Position numbers and translations under genes: made by a program. A stretch of 37,314 nucleotides of DNA, taken from Caldalkalibacillus uzonensis. Its GTDB lineage: Bacteria > Bacillota > Bacilli > Caldalkalibacillales > Caldalkalibacillaceae. The DNA is taken from positions 1-37,314 of the forward strand of contig NZ_JAUSUQ010000019.1 in NCBI RefSeq assembly GCF_030814135.1, in the 5' to 3' direction. This document shows, piece by piece, positions 24,352-32,794 of the stretch. The first letter of the stretch is position 1. The number at the start of each line of letters is the position of its first letter. Below the pieces are notes generated by a model that saw only the letters and a list, made by a program, of their open reading frames with translations, was not told the DNA's origin and searched no databases.

Positions 24352-26535
24352 GTATCAATTCCTCAAAGGTAAGATCCAAACATATAGTCCGTTCTGTTCA
24401 ATCTGAGCAATACCCGCCCGTTTCATAGGTAAGATCTAAACACATAAGGTCTGCGGGCTTAGTCACGTGAATGTCCGGGTTTCAATTCCTCATAGGTAAG
24501 ATCTAAACTCGAAAAATCCGGGAGGGAAAAGCGAGCTTGCGTCGAACTTGTGTTTCAATTCCTCATAGGTAAGATCTAAACTTTCCGATGTCGAATTGCT
24601 TTAAATCTGATTCGCCTGCGTTTCAATTCCTCATAGGTAAGATCTAAACGGGAGTACCGCATATTCCCGTCCATCACATTCCGTAGTTTCAATTCCTCAT
24701 AGGTAAGATCTAAACGCAAACGTTGAGATCATTTCCGCGTCCGGTTCTCGGGTTTCAATTCCTCATAGGTAAGATCTAAACCTGAACACGAGATTTTCCT
24801 TCATAAAAGATTTGCCACGTTTCAATTCCTCATAGGTAAGATCTAAACACGGATATGCCAGCAGTGCAAGGTTAACGCTGGACAAGTTTCAATTCCTCAT
24901 AGGTAAGATCTAAACTCGATAAGTTCTACTGTGAATCGTTCGTTGTGGCGTCTTTTTCAATTCCTCATAGGTAAGATCTAAACCATATTGGTTTCCAAAT
25001 GGGTTTCCATATTGGTTTCGTAGTTTCAATTCCTCATAGGTAAGATCTAAACGTGCATACTTCCACATCAAAAAAGGCCAACCATACCACGTTTCAATTC
25101 CTCATAGGTAAGATCTAAACAAATTCAACATCACACCTGCTGTATAAGAGAGGGTGAAAGTTTCAATTCCTCATAGGTAAGATCTAAACTGGCAAGTGTC
25201 ACAACATCTTCAACGCTGTCAGGGTGTTTCAATTCCTCATAGGTAAGATCTAAACTTTTCGCTCCATACCCGCCAGTCACTCCGGAATGTGCAGTTTCAA
25301 TTCCTCATAGGTAAGATCTAAACAAGGAGGCAACCCCTGTCAAAAATTCGCCTGAACGAGTTTCAATTCCTCATAGGTAAGATCTAAACCGGCGTTCAAG
25401 TTGTTTCAGTCCTTGGTTATCTCCAAGTTTCAATTCCTCATAGGTAAGATCTAAACGATCTGAGACAATGTCGAAGCATATGGCGGGATATGGTGTTTCA
25501 ATTCCTCATAGGTAAGATCTAAACGGTGCGGAACATACCGCAGACCACCTCCTTTCGTTAGCGAGTTTCAATTCCTCATAGGTAAGATCTAAACTTGCAA
25601 TAGATAATCACCTTGCCCGTCAGGGAGTCGAGTTTCAATTCCTCATAGGTAAGATCTAAACCGGGAAAAGGCCGAATCTAAAGGCGATGACGACGAAGTT
25701 TCAATTCCTCATAGGTAAGATCTAAACGTAGGATGAAATTTCTTTCCTTCCCCTTTACTTGAAAGTTTCAATTCCTCATAGGTAAGATCTAAACTCCCCG
25801 TAGGCCATAGCGTCACTCCTTTCATATTTCGGTTTCAATTCCTCATAGGTAAGATCTAAACCGTAGCCGATGCCGAACCTTTCCGTGCTGACCAAGTCGG
25901 TTTCAATTCCTCATAGGTAAGATCTAAACTTGTAAGTCCCGTTGATCCTAGCCAAAGGATCACCCCCGTTTCAATTCCTCATAGGTAAGATCTAAACTCA
26001 TCACGGCTTGCCTTTCTCTCAGCTTCTCTTGTGCGTTTCAATTCCTCATAGGTAAGATCTAAACCGGCTGTGCTGGATTCATACAATTCGTTGGTGATCA
26101 CAGTTTCAATTCCTCATAGGTAAGATCTAAACGAGGTGGATGTACAGAATGGGCCTGATCAAAGGAAGTTTCAATTCCTCATAGGTAAGATCTAAACCTG
26201 CCTACAACATATTTCCACCACTGTCTTGCCACCAGTTTCAATTCCTCATAGGTAAGATCTAAACTATACTCGATGAACGTCGGGTTTTGCGTGCGCCAAC
26301 GAGTTTCAATTCCTCATAGGTAAGATCTAAACATTACGCGAATGAAGGCGTGGATGGTTTTGAGCCATAGTTTCAATTCCTCATAGGTAAGATCTAAACG
26401 ACGAATATGATCGCCTAAAAGCGCAGGCGGAATAGGGGTTTCAATTCCTCATAGGTAAGATCTAAACCGACGAGGAAGGCAACGTCAAAGGCATCGATGA
26501 GGCGAGTTTCAATTCCTCATAGGTAAGATCTAAAC
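24352..26535 (-). CRISPR. Type I-B CRISPR array, 33 repeat units and 32 spacers
   Basis: A 30-base repeat, beginning GTTTCAATTCC and ending AGATCTAAAC on the plus strand, recurs at 66-73 base intervals; spacers are 35-43 bases. Read leftward the repeat ends in ATTGAAAC, the usual 8-base crRNA handle of type I-B. The left-most units are degenerate: 24352-24381 has three substitutions and 24420-24441 lacks eight internal bases; 24954-24983 has one substitution. Decay at the left and an AT-rich leader at the right both say that transcription runs leftward and new spacers enter near 26535. Spacers 25525-25564 and 25795-25831 read on the minus strand as a Shine-Dalgarno site plus ATG, and 26468-26505 reads DEEGNVKGIDEA, as expected for phage-derived pieces. 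Confidence 0.98.
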
Positions 26536-26659
26536 CCAAAAAGTGCTGATAATACAGTATTCGATCTATAACTTTAAAAATCCTCCTTCAATTTAAAGCT
26601 TTTAAACTTTGTTACATCAACCCTCTATCTATCTGGCTTCAAGGGTAATTTTTCATAAT
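26536..26659 (-). promoter_or_regulatory. CRISPR leader
   Basis: An AT-rich stretch of about 124 bases between the first intact repeat and the long inverted repeat. A candidate promoter on the minus strand is TTGATG (26615-26620) with TTTAAA (26592-26597) at 17-base spacing, which would start the pre-crRNA about 50 bases before the first repeat. An AAGGAGGA sequence lies in the leader without a usable start codon after it. Leader role is from position; promoter calls are by eye. Confidence 0.75.
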
Positions 26660-26717
26660 TTTCTGTGTCGTCGATCCCCGAGGTTTTTTGCACTACTTGG
26701 GATCGACGACACAGAAA
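26660..26717. repeat. 19-bp perfect inverted repeat between cas2 and the CRISPR leader
   Basis: TTTCTGTGTCGTCGATCCC (26660-26678) is matched base for base by its reverse complement at 26699-26717, with a 20-base loop that includes TTTTTT followed by GCAC. The stem is far longer than a normal terminator and has no T tract on either side. It lies 39 bases after the cas2 stop and 125 bases before the first repeat. It could separate cas mRNA from pre-crRNA, be an RNase III or Cas6 substrate, or mark the leader for spacer integration. Confidence 0.9.
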
Positions 26718-26756
26718 CTGTATAGACGCTATCTACTGAATACATCACCAAAATAT

Positions 26757-27020
26757 CTACAAAATATTCTCATCTCCACCCTTTTTTAATCCCATTTCTT
26801 CTCGTTTAGAATAACGCTTGGTTCTAAAAATATAAAAGACGACGGAGTCCTCCTCAGGATCAATCAAACGGCTAAGCTCAGTTTTCAATTTAACATAATT
26901 AGCTTGCGAGATCTCACCTTCAAACACCGAATTTTGAACCCAGTGCAAATATTTGCGGCAAATCTTCAGCGCCTTGGCTACTCTCTTCTCATTGAAATCA
27001 TACACCACAATGACAAACAC
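26757..27020 (-). CDS. cas2: Cas2, CRISPR adaptation endonuclease subunit
   Basis: 87 residues from the GTG at 27020. The ferredoxin-like core begins FVIVVYDFNEKR, with the conserved Asp at residue 8 after the first strand, then YLHWVQNSVFEGE and VVFYIFRTKRY. The open frame begins at 27089, but those extra residues overlap the end of cas1 and are absent from Cas2 proteins; GGGATGG lies about ten bases ahead of the GTG. Cas2 bridges two Cas1 dimers in the spacer integration complex. Last gene of the operon. Confidence 0.92.
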   Translation of the reverse strand: MFVIVVYDFNEKRVAKALKICRKYLHWVQNSVFEGEISQANYVKLKTELSRLIDPEEDSVVFYIFRTKRYSKREEMGLKKGGDENIL

Positions 27021-27051
27021 TGCTACAACACCATCCCTGCCTCTGTCCACC

Positions 27052-28059
27052 TTACCATAACGCCTGATAAGGCTCATATTCTTTTTCACCCAAAATATGC
27101 TTTTGAATTTTGTACAACTCCAAGCGCATTAACCGCCGGTAAGAGACGGAACGACCAAGGTGCCTGTGGCTAATAGTTGTCTTTAACCTCTTATCCATTT
27201 CGGCAACAAACGTCCGTTTTCCGCTTTCCGAAAGCAAAATACCACCTGTTTGCCGGTCAAATTCTTCCTTTGTAAGCATTTTCTTATTAAGCAAATAAAA
27301 AATCAGGCGGTCGACAAAAATTGGCTTAAAAATTTCAGCAAGATCCAGATTCAAAGAAAATCGTCTGAAATTTGTGGCATGCAAATAGCCGATACGGGGA
27401 TCAAGATACGTTTTGTAAATTTCACTCAATGCCATGGTGTAACACAGAGAGTTCCCAAAACTGATCAAGGCATTTAACCTGTTCAAGGGCGGACGCTGAC
27501 TTCTTTTTTCAAACCGAAAATCAGCATCCCCTATGATATAATCAAACGTACTGTAATAGGCTTCCCGGGCGTGGCCCTCCACAGCCATCAGTTCCTCTAC
27601 GCTTTTTTGCTGTGGAAGTATGTCCAAATGATGATCTAACCTGTCTATGCATTCCGTCAGTTGCTCTTGCCCGGATTTCACACGCGAAGTATAATACTTA
27701 ACCACCCTGCGCATCTGTCCAATGGAACCTTTAACAAACAAGCGAGCCAAAGTCAGTCTTTTTTCTTTGTCCAGATAATGCTCCGCCTGTTTTAGCACAA
27801 CATGTCCAGCATTAAGATGCTCACGGGGATAAAATGTGCCCATATAATAGCCATAATGATTAAAATAATGCACACAGATTTCTTTCTGCGAAGCAAATTC
27901 CAAAAAACGCTTGGTCACGTCCACTTCTCCAAAAATAAAAATATCGTTTGTATCTTCTACCGGTATAAATTTGCGCTGTCCGTCCGTTTCGAAATAGAGA
28001 CTATTATCTTTGCGCCGTAATTCGCCATTGTTAAAAATATACAGTGTTTTTTTCACCAT
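27052..28059 (-). CDS. cas1: Cas1, CRISPR integrase
   Basis: 335 residues from the ATG at 28059, which overlaps the cas4 stop (TGATG) and follows GGAGGAGG. The N-terminal beta domain begins KKTLYIFNNGEL; the catalytic residues are visible as Glu161 (AVEGHAREAYY), His227 (GYLHATN) and Glu242 (DLAEIFKP). Length and pattern fit the type I-B form. It cuts and joins new spacers at the leader end, together with Cas2 and probably Cas4. All catalytic residues are intact, so adaptation should be possible. Confidence 0.97.
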   Translation of the reverse strand: MVKKTLYIFNNGELRRKDNSLYFETDGQRKFIPVEDTNDIFIFGEVDVTKRFLEFASQKEICVHYFNHYGYYMGTFYPREHLNAGHVVLKQAEHYLDKEKRLTLARLFVKGSIGQMRRVVKYYTSRVKSGQEQLTECIDRLDHHLDILPQQKSVEELMAVEGHAREAYYSTFDYIIGDADFRFEKRSQRPPLNRLNALISFGNSLCYTMALSEIYKTYLDPRIGYLHATNFRRFSLNLDLAEIFKPIFVDRLIFYLLNKKMLTKEEFDRQTGGILLSESGKRTFVAEMDKRLKTTISHRHLGRSVSYRRLMRLELYKIQKHILGEKEYEPYQALW

Positions 28060-28589
28060 CAACCCTCCTCCGCCCAGCAATATTCCCGGTAAGCACATTT
28101 TTGGCAAAAGGGAATTTTTTTAGGAGGAGGGGGGACGGGAAAGCGAGCGATTTTCCGTATATCAGCAATAGCCTTGTCCAATTTTGTTTTCGCTTCAGGT
28201 GTCCATTCCACTATTTCCTTTCTGCGCTCTTTAGGAAAAAGAAGTTCACCCCTGGCTGTAATGCCCATTTGTCGCAAAGTATCTAGATAATACAAGAGTT
28301 GGTAACGCGCACTCTCCTTAAACCGGGACGACTTTTTCACTTCACCGATCACAAGTTCTCCTCGTTCTTCCCGCACACGATCAATTTTAATGTGACCAAA
28401 CGATAATTCTTTTTTATCACGCTGGTAGGTTTGATCATTGAAGAATCGTCCCAAATCAACGTTTTCATCATCCTGGTCGGCTGCAATTTGATGGACGATC
28501 AGCCACACTTCCCGCTTGCAGATGAAGTAATACCAAATGTGTACGCCAGTAACCGGCATCTCATAGGGAGCTGCCTTTACATCAGCCAT
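28059..28589 (-). CDS. cas4: Cas4, iron-sulfur nuclease for spacer processing
   Basis: 176 residues of the RecB-like Cas4 family. Cys24 (ICKREVWL) and Cys162, Cys165 and Cys171 near the C-terminus (FCQKCAYREYC) would bind a 4Fe-4S cluster; GEVKKSS carries the catalytic Glu-x-Lys. Cas4 trims prespacers and selects for the PAM, working with Cas1-Cas2. It starts after GGAGG and overlaps cas1 at its end. A 77-base gap separates it from cas3. Confidence 0.95.
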   Translation of the reverse strand: MADVKAAPYEMPVTGVHIWYYFICKREVWLIVHQIAADQDDENVDLGRFFNDQTYQRDKKELSFGHIKIDRVREERGELVIGEVKKSSRFKESARYQLLYYLDTLRQMGITARGELLFPKERRKEIVEWTPEAKTKLDKAIADIRKIARFPVPPPPKKIPFCQKCAYREYCWAEEG

Positions 28590-28666
28590 GCCTCTGCCTC
28601 CTCTGCACTACGCTTTACACCATTCTACGGCGCACCAGATGTGTCACCACAACAACTTTAGACTTT

Positions 28667-31042
28667 TTACCATATAGCGGTTACCCCTTCTGTAATAAAA
28701 CCCGTGTTTGGATCGTAATAGTCAGCAAGTGAATTGTACCCTACGTAAAAATGATCGTTAACCACCGGCGGACGGTTTTCCACTTTGGCCGGAACTGAGA
28801 CCACATATTCTTGAAACTTTATCTTTAACCTGGCCAACTGTTGGTACCTTTGAAGACTATTTTCCATGTCTATTATCTCTTCAAAGGAGGCCCAAATCCT
28901 TCTGGCTTCTTCATCTAGCTCAATAAAAATATCAATCTTAGGATACTCTTCTTCAATTAATTGAAAATCTGACACGGGAATACGTTCAGGATCTTCCTCC
29001 CCTGAAAAATAGAGAGTGCTTACAGCGTTTAAATATTTTATAGATTCACTCTTGCTCAGTTTTGTTTTGATGATCTCATAGTACTTCTCGATTAAGGGAA
29101 ACAACTCTTGTTCCTTAATTTCCTCAAATTGTTGCAACAACGCTTTTGTCTCTTCAATCGCCACTTTTGGATAAACCAACCCGGCGTAAGAGCCTTTTTT
29201 CCCATTCCACAAATGCATGATGTGAACCGTTCCTGTGCGCAATCCATTCCGGTTACAACGCCCAGATGATTGAACAATGCTTTCCATGGGAGACAGATCC
29301 CGATAAATCACATCAAAATCAATATCTACTCCTGCCTCAACAAGTTGAGTGCTCACCACAATCCGATATTTACCCGCTTTTATTTCCCTAATCCGTTTTA
29401 ATCTTTCTTTAGGTGGAATATGCGTAGATAAAAAGGCTATTGGCTCGTCAAATTTCGTTTTCAATTCAGCAAATAGTTCTTTGGCAGATGAAATGGTGTT
29501 CAATATAAATAAATAGGAACGCTCAGGATAAAGATTCAACCCTTCTACAAACTCTTCTATCGTTTGTTTTGTGGAAACATTCGGGAATAAACGAACCCTG
29601 TCCATCTGGTTGAAATACTTTTGCCGGTGGCACAACTCGATTAACCCGTCAGCTGGTTCAAATAACTTAGGCTGTGTTGCTGTTAACAGAATGACATCCG
29701 TATTCATCCCACGCGTCAATTCAAGCAACATCTCCCTCATCAAGGGCCAAAATTTTACAGGAACGGCCTGTATTTCATCGATGACCAAAATAGCATTCGC
29801 CAAACGGTGAAACTTCCGCATCGCACGATTGCGATTGCTAATCAGAGTTTGAAACAACTGAACAAACGTGGTGCAGATCAATTCTGATTGCCAGCCTTCC
29901 ATCAAAATACGGGCCTGATTCTCGTTAAAATCATACTCGGCATCACCGAACATCTCCTCATAGGGATCCACCATGGAGTGGTGTTTCATCAACATAAAAG
30001 GATCAACTGGAAAAGGCTGATATCGCAACACATTTTCAAACACTTTCGCATTTTGATCAATGACACTTAAAAATGGCAGAGCATAAATGATACGTGGGGC
30101 AATTCCTCTTTCACACTTTCTACGCTCTCTTAACTGCAAAGCTGCTTTCAGCGATATAATCGTTTTTCCCAGTCCTGTTGGTAAGTTTATGGAAAATAAC
30201 CGGCCCGGGGCTTGTTCCAGATTCTCCTTCACTTCACGATATGCCTGTTCACGCAGACGGTTAATCCCTGCTAAATTCCAATTTTGTTTGGCCCGATACT
30301 CATCTACACATAAAGAGTTTATATCTTTACGTTCGATTCTCAGCTTCTCCTGAAATGCTGCTTGATTTTTATCGGCATCCAACAAGAGGGAGTATAGAGA
30401 ACAATATTTGTAATAGAACTGGGTCGTTTGGACCGTTTGGGGTTTCAACTCTCTGCGGATTTTCCTGCGCCAATGGCGGATGTCCTTTTCGAAAAACGTT
30501 TCTACCCACTGTGTGACTTGTTCTTCTGTAAGGGGGTGTAAACTTTTGATTGTTTCAGGCAGAAAGGACGCCAAGTGAAACACAATGTCATTCCATCCAG
30601 CATAGTCAATCGCTTTTGCTTGTTCAAGCAGAGGATGGCGTTCTTCTTGAGGGATATTAACTTCTGAGAACAAATTGTTCATATTTCCATGATGCCGTTT
30701 GACGGCCAAAAATAAGAAAAGCGGTTCATAAGAAGCATGTTGCTGAGGTTCGAGATTTTTTTTCCCTATAAAATAGCTCACGATGGCTGATAAAAGGGAA
30801 TGTCTGTTTAGTGGCGTTTTCTTTTTATCTTCCGAAAGTATATAGTCTTGAAAATAAGATGTAGCTTTTGCGAAATCATGAAAAACGGCGGCCACGCACA
30901 ATAGGTCACGTAGCCTCCGCTTTTCTTCAGTTGTTTCCCAGCCGGTAAACTGACGCTGTTCCCACAGCTGCTGAACAGCTTTGAGCACTCCTGCCAAATG
31001 ATTTTGAAGTGATTGGTCGGGATGGGAATACAAGACATTCAT
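28667..31042 (-). CDS. cas3: Cas3, HD nuclease-helicase
   Basis: 791 residues. The N-terminal HD nuclease shows His55-Asp56 (VFHDFAKA), His81, His117-His118 (KRHHGN) and Asp222 (LLDADKN). The superfamily 2 helicase follows with Walker A LPTGLGKT (287-294), DEIQ (422-425), STQLVEAGVDID and the arginine-finger motif SGRCNRNG. It unwinds and degrades target DNA after Cascade binding. The ATG overlaps the cas5 stop (ATGA). All motifs are present, so interference should be possible if crRNA is made. Confidence 0.96.
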   Translation of the reverse strand: MNVLYSHPDQSLQNHLAGVLKAVQQLWEQRQFTGWETTEEKRRLRDLLCVAAVFHDFAKATSYFQDYILSEDKKKTPLNRHSLLSAIVSYFIGKKNLEPQQHASYEPLFLFLAVKRHHGNMNNLFSEVNIPQEERHPLLEQAKAIDYAGWNDIVFHLASFLPETIKSLHPLTEEQVTQWVETFFEKDIRHWRRKIRRELKPQTVQTTQFYYKYCSLYSLLLDADKNQAAFQEKLRIERKDINSLCVDEYRAKQNWNLAGINRLREQAYREVKENLEQAPGRLFSINLPTGLGKTIISLKAALQLRERRKCERGIAPRIIYALPFLSVIDQNAKVFENVLRYQPFPVDPFMLMKHHSMVDPYEEMFGDAEYDFNENQARILMEGWQSELICTTFVQLFQTLISNRNRAMRKFHRLANAILVIDEIQAVPVKFWPLMREMLLELTRGMNTDVILLTATQPKLFEPADGLIELCHRQKYFNQMDRVRLFPNVSTKQTIEEFVEGLNLYPERSYLFILNTISSAKELFAELKTKFDEPIAFLSTHIPPKERLKRIREIKAGKYRIVVSTQLVEAGVDIDFDVIYRDLSPMESIVQSSGRCNRNGLRTGTVHIMHLWNGKKGSYAGLVYPKVAIEETKALLQQFEEIKEQELFPLIEKYYEIIKTKLSKSESIKYLNAVSTLYFSGEEDPERIPVSDFQLIEEEYPKIDIFIELDEEARRIWASFEEIIDMENSLQRYQQLARLKIKFQEYVVSVPAKVENRPPVVNDHFYVGYNSLADYYDPNTGFITEGVTAIW

Positions 31043-31821
31043 AAAACCTCACCTTGTTGAACAACGCTTTCCGAAATACGCTCATTGAGGAAAACGTAAC
31101 GGTATATTGTCCCGTTATTTCCAGTTCCTTCATAATAATGGGCCACATCTGCTTCAATCGTTTGGCCGTTCATATCAAACAAACATTCTTCATAGGCCGA
31201 TACAATCCGGACATCATTCATATCCAAAGGAAGTCGTTCCTTTTTGTACCTTTTCCCCGGTTGGAGCCGAACCCCTTTATGCCGGATAAGAGATAACGGA
31301 ACCACCGTATGCATTTCTACAGGTTCGCCTGTTGACTTTTTCCAGTGGCCGTCTATTTCATCTACAAATTGAAAGTTAGCCAGTAACTCGCTCAAGCCAA
31401 GCGAAACTGTATAATATGTCTTATGTTGTTTGATATGACTAACCAGCTTGTTATATAGAGCTTCATCATCCATAGCAACGAATAATCGGAACCGGGCATC
31501 TTTCAAAAATTCTGTGCGGATCTGCGTTCTTGCACCTTCCCTCCGTTGTTTGGGCACCCATACATTCCCTTTGGTATTAATTAAGTTTAGACCAAACATG
31601 ATTTTCTTGACCGGATGGATTAAGCCAACTCCAATGCGCGTATGAGCCTCTTTTAATTGAGTTAGATACATGTTATTTTCCTTTGACAAGCCCAAGACAG
31701 CTCCAAGTATCCCATAAGCGGCTGTAGGTGGAAGAACAGAGAAAGTTAAGGGGGAGGAAGTTGAATAGTATTTCCGAAAGTGTCCCCACTCCCCCCATAT
31801 GTCAAAAATCAATGTTCGCAT
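31039..31821 (-). CDS. cas5: Cas5, Cascade subunit (type I-B)
   Basis: 260 residues of the Cas5 RAMP family. The N-terminal pattern LIFDIWGEWGHFRKYYSTSSPLTF is followed by PPTAAYGILGAVLG, which is typical of the I-B (Csh-type) branch. Cas5 caps the 5' handle of the crRNA and contacts Cas8b. It ends in a four-base overlap with cas3 and starts 14 bases after cas7. I see no sign that it has taken on an RNA-cleaving role as in type I-C, but the lack of a local cas6 makes this worth testing. Confidence 0.95.
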   Translation of the reverse strand: MRTLIFDIWGEWGHFRKYYSTSSPLTFSVLPPTAAYGILGAVLGLSKENNMYLTQLKEAHTRIGVGLIHPVKKIMFGLNLINTKGNVWVPKQRREGARTQIRTEFLKDARFRLFVAMDDEALYNKLVSHIKQHKTYYTVSLGLSELLANFQFVDEIDGHWKKSTGEPVEMHTVVPLSLIRHKGVRLQPGKRYKKERLPLDMNDVRIVSAYEECLFDMNGQTIEADVAHYYEGTGNNGTIYRYVFLNERISESVVQQGEVL

Positions 31822-31835
31822 GGCTGGCCACGCTC

Positions 31836-32792
31836 CTAATAGATGAGTTCTTGTGTTTTAATTCCAAGTCGATTCAACTCTTCAAGCAGGTTATGGGACA
31901 AATTCATTTGCGAATCAAACCGATATTGTACCTCTTGAATTTTGTCTCTCTCTTCTGCCAGTTTTTCTAACAACAGCGACAGATCCAACGTACCATCGGA
32001 TACATGACGAACTTCTTCTTCCGCTTTTTCAGTGTGGAAACGAATTAAGCGGTTTAACTCTCCGATATGGAAACAATCTTCACGATAAACCACACGCAGC
32101 AATAAGCGAGGTTGTTGCCCCACCTTACTGCGGGAGATCAAGTTTTTGGTTCCGTTCCAAAGGCCTTCCAGCAAAAGTGCAACATCCTCTTCAGTCATAT
32201 GGGTGTGTTCCGCCGCTTTTTCATTGATCACGCCATAAAAAGCAATTAAGGAATACGGAACAACATACTCTTCCCGAAACGTTTTCCGCGTTTGTTTATC
32301 TCCTGAAGCAAAAGCGCCAGTCCCCTTTATATATTCAAGCTTGACCCGGTGCAGGGATTGTCCCATTTGGAACTGAACGGGACCGGTCAAGGTAATGGAA
32401 CTTTTTTCTTTCGAACTTTTCTCAACGGGGATCGTTCCGCCGAAAAGCCGTACATCAATACATTCTCGAAGCAGATTCTCCTGAATCAAACGCTTCATCT
32501 CAGCAAGTTTCAGATTTGACTTGGATACCTTTTCACCATTTTCCCATAAAAAGTCTTCCGCCCGGTGCTTGGCATCCTGAATGATCCCTTCATCATCTGA
32601 TATCTCCCGGACAAAAATTTCTTTTCCCCGATACTCATGAAGATAATCACGAATCGTACGTTTGAGGCGAACATCAGTGACGATATTACGCCCTGTCTCT
32701 TCATCGATGCGCGGCTTGTTTTCATCCACCGGATCTCCGTTCGGATTTGTCCAACTGGCGTCATAAAGAAAGAGAATTTCAGAACGATTCAT
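31836..32792 (-). CDS. cas7: Cas7 (Csh2-type), Cascade backbone subunit
   Basis: 318 residues of the Cas7/Csh2 family. It begins SEILFLYDASWTNPNGDP, with DVRLKRTIRDYL and RLFGGTIPVEK further on, all characteristic of type I-B Cas7. Several copies coat the crRNA spacer. It starts two bases after the cas8b stop, so coupling is certain, and precedes cas5 by 14 bases. Confidence 0.95.
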   Translation of the reverse strand: MNRSEILFLYDASWTNPNGDPVDENKPRIDEETGRNIVTDVRLKRTIRDYLHEYRGKEIFVREISDDEGIIQDAKHRAEDFLWENGEKVSKSNLKLAEMKRLIQENLLRECIDVRLFGGTIPVEKSSKEKSSITLTGPVQFQMGQSLHRVKLEYIKGTGAFASGDKQTRKTFREEYVVPYSLIAFYGVINEKAAEHTHMTEEDVALLLEGLWNGTKNLISRSKVGQQPRLLLRVVYREDCFHIGELNRLIRFHTEKAEEEVRHVSDGTLDLSLLLEKLAEERDKIQEVQYRFDSQMNLSHNLLEELNRLGIKTQELIY

Positions 32793-32794
32793 CT

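Noticed and set aside
24352-26535. Array read rightward from a leader at the left end
   Set aside because: The degenerate units are at the left, the AT-rich leader and cas2 are at the right, and only the leftward reading gives the ATTGAAAC handle.
26583-26592. AAGGAGGA-type ribosome site in the CRISPR leader as a hidden small gene
   Set aside because: No ATG, GTG or TTG follows at usable distance in an open frame.
26660-26717. Long inverted repeat taken as a rho-independent terminator
   Set aside because: No T tract follows the stem on either strand; the only T run lies in the loop.
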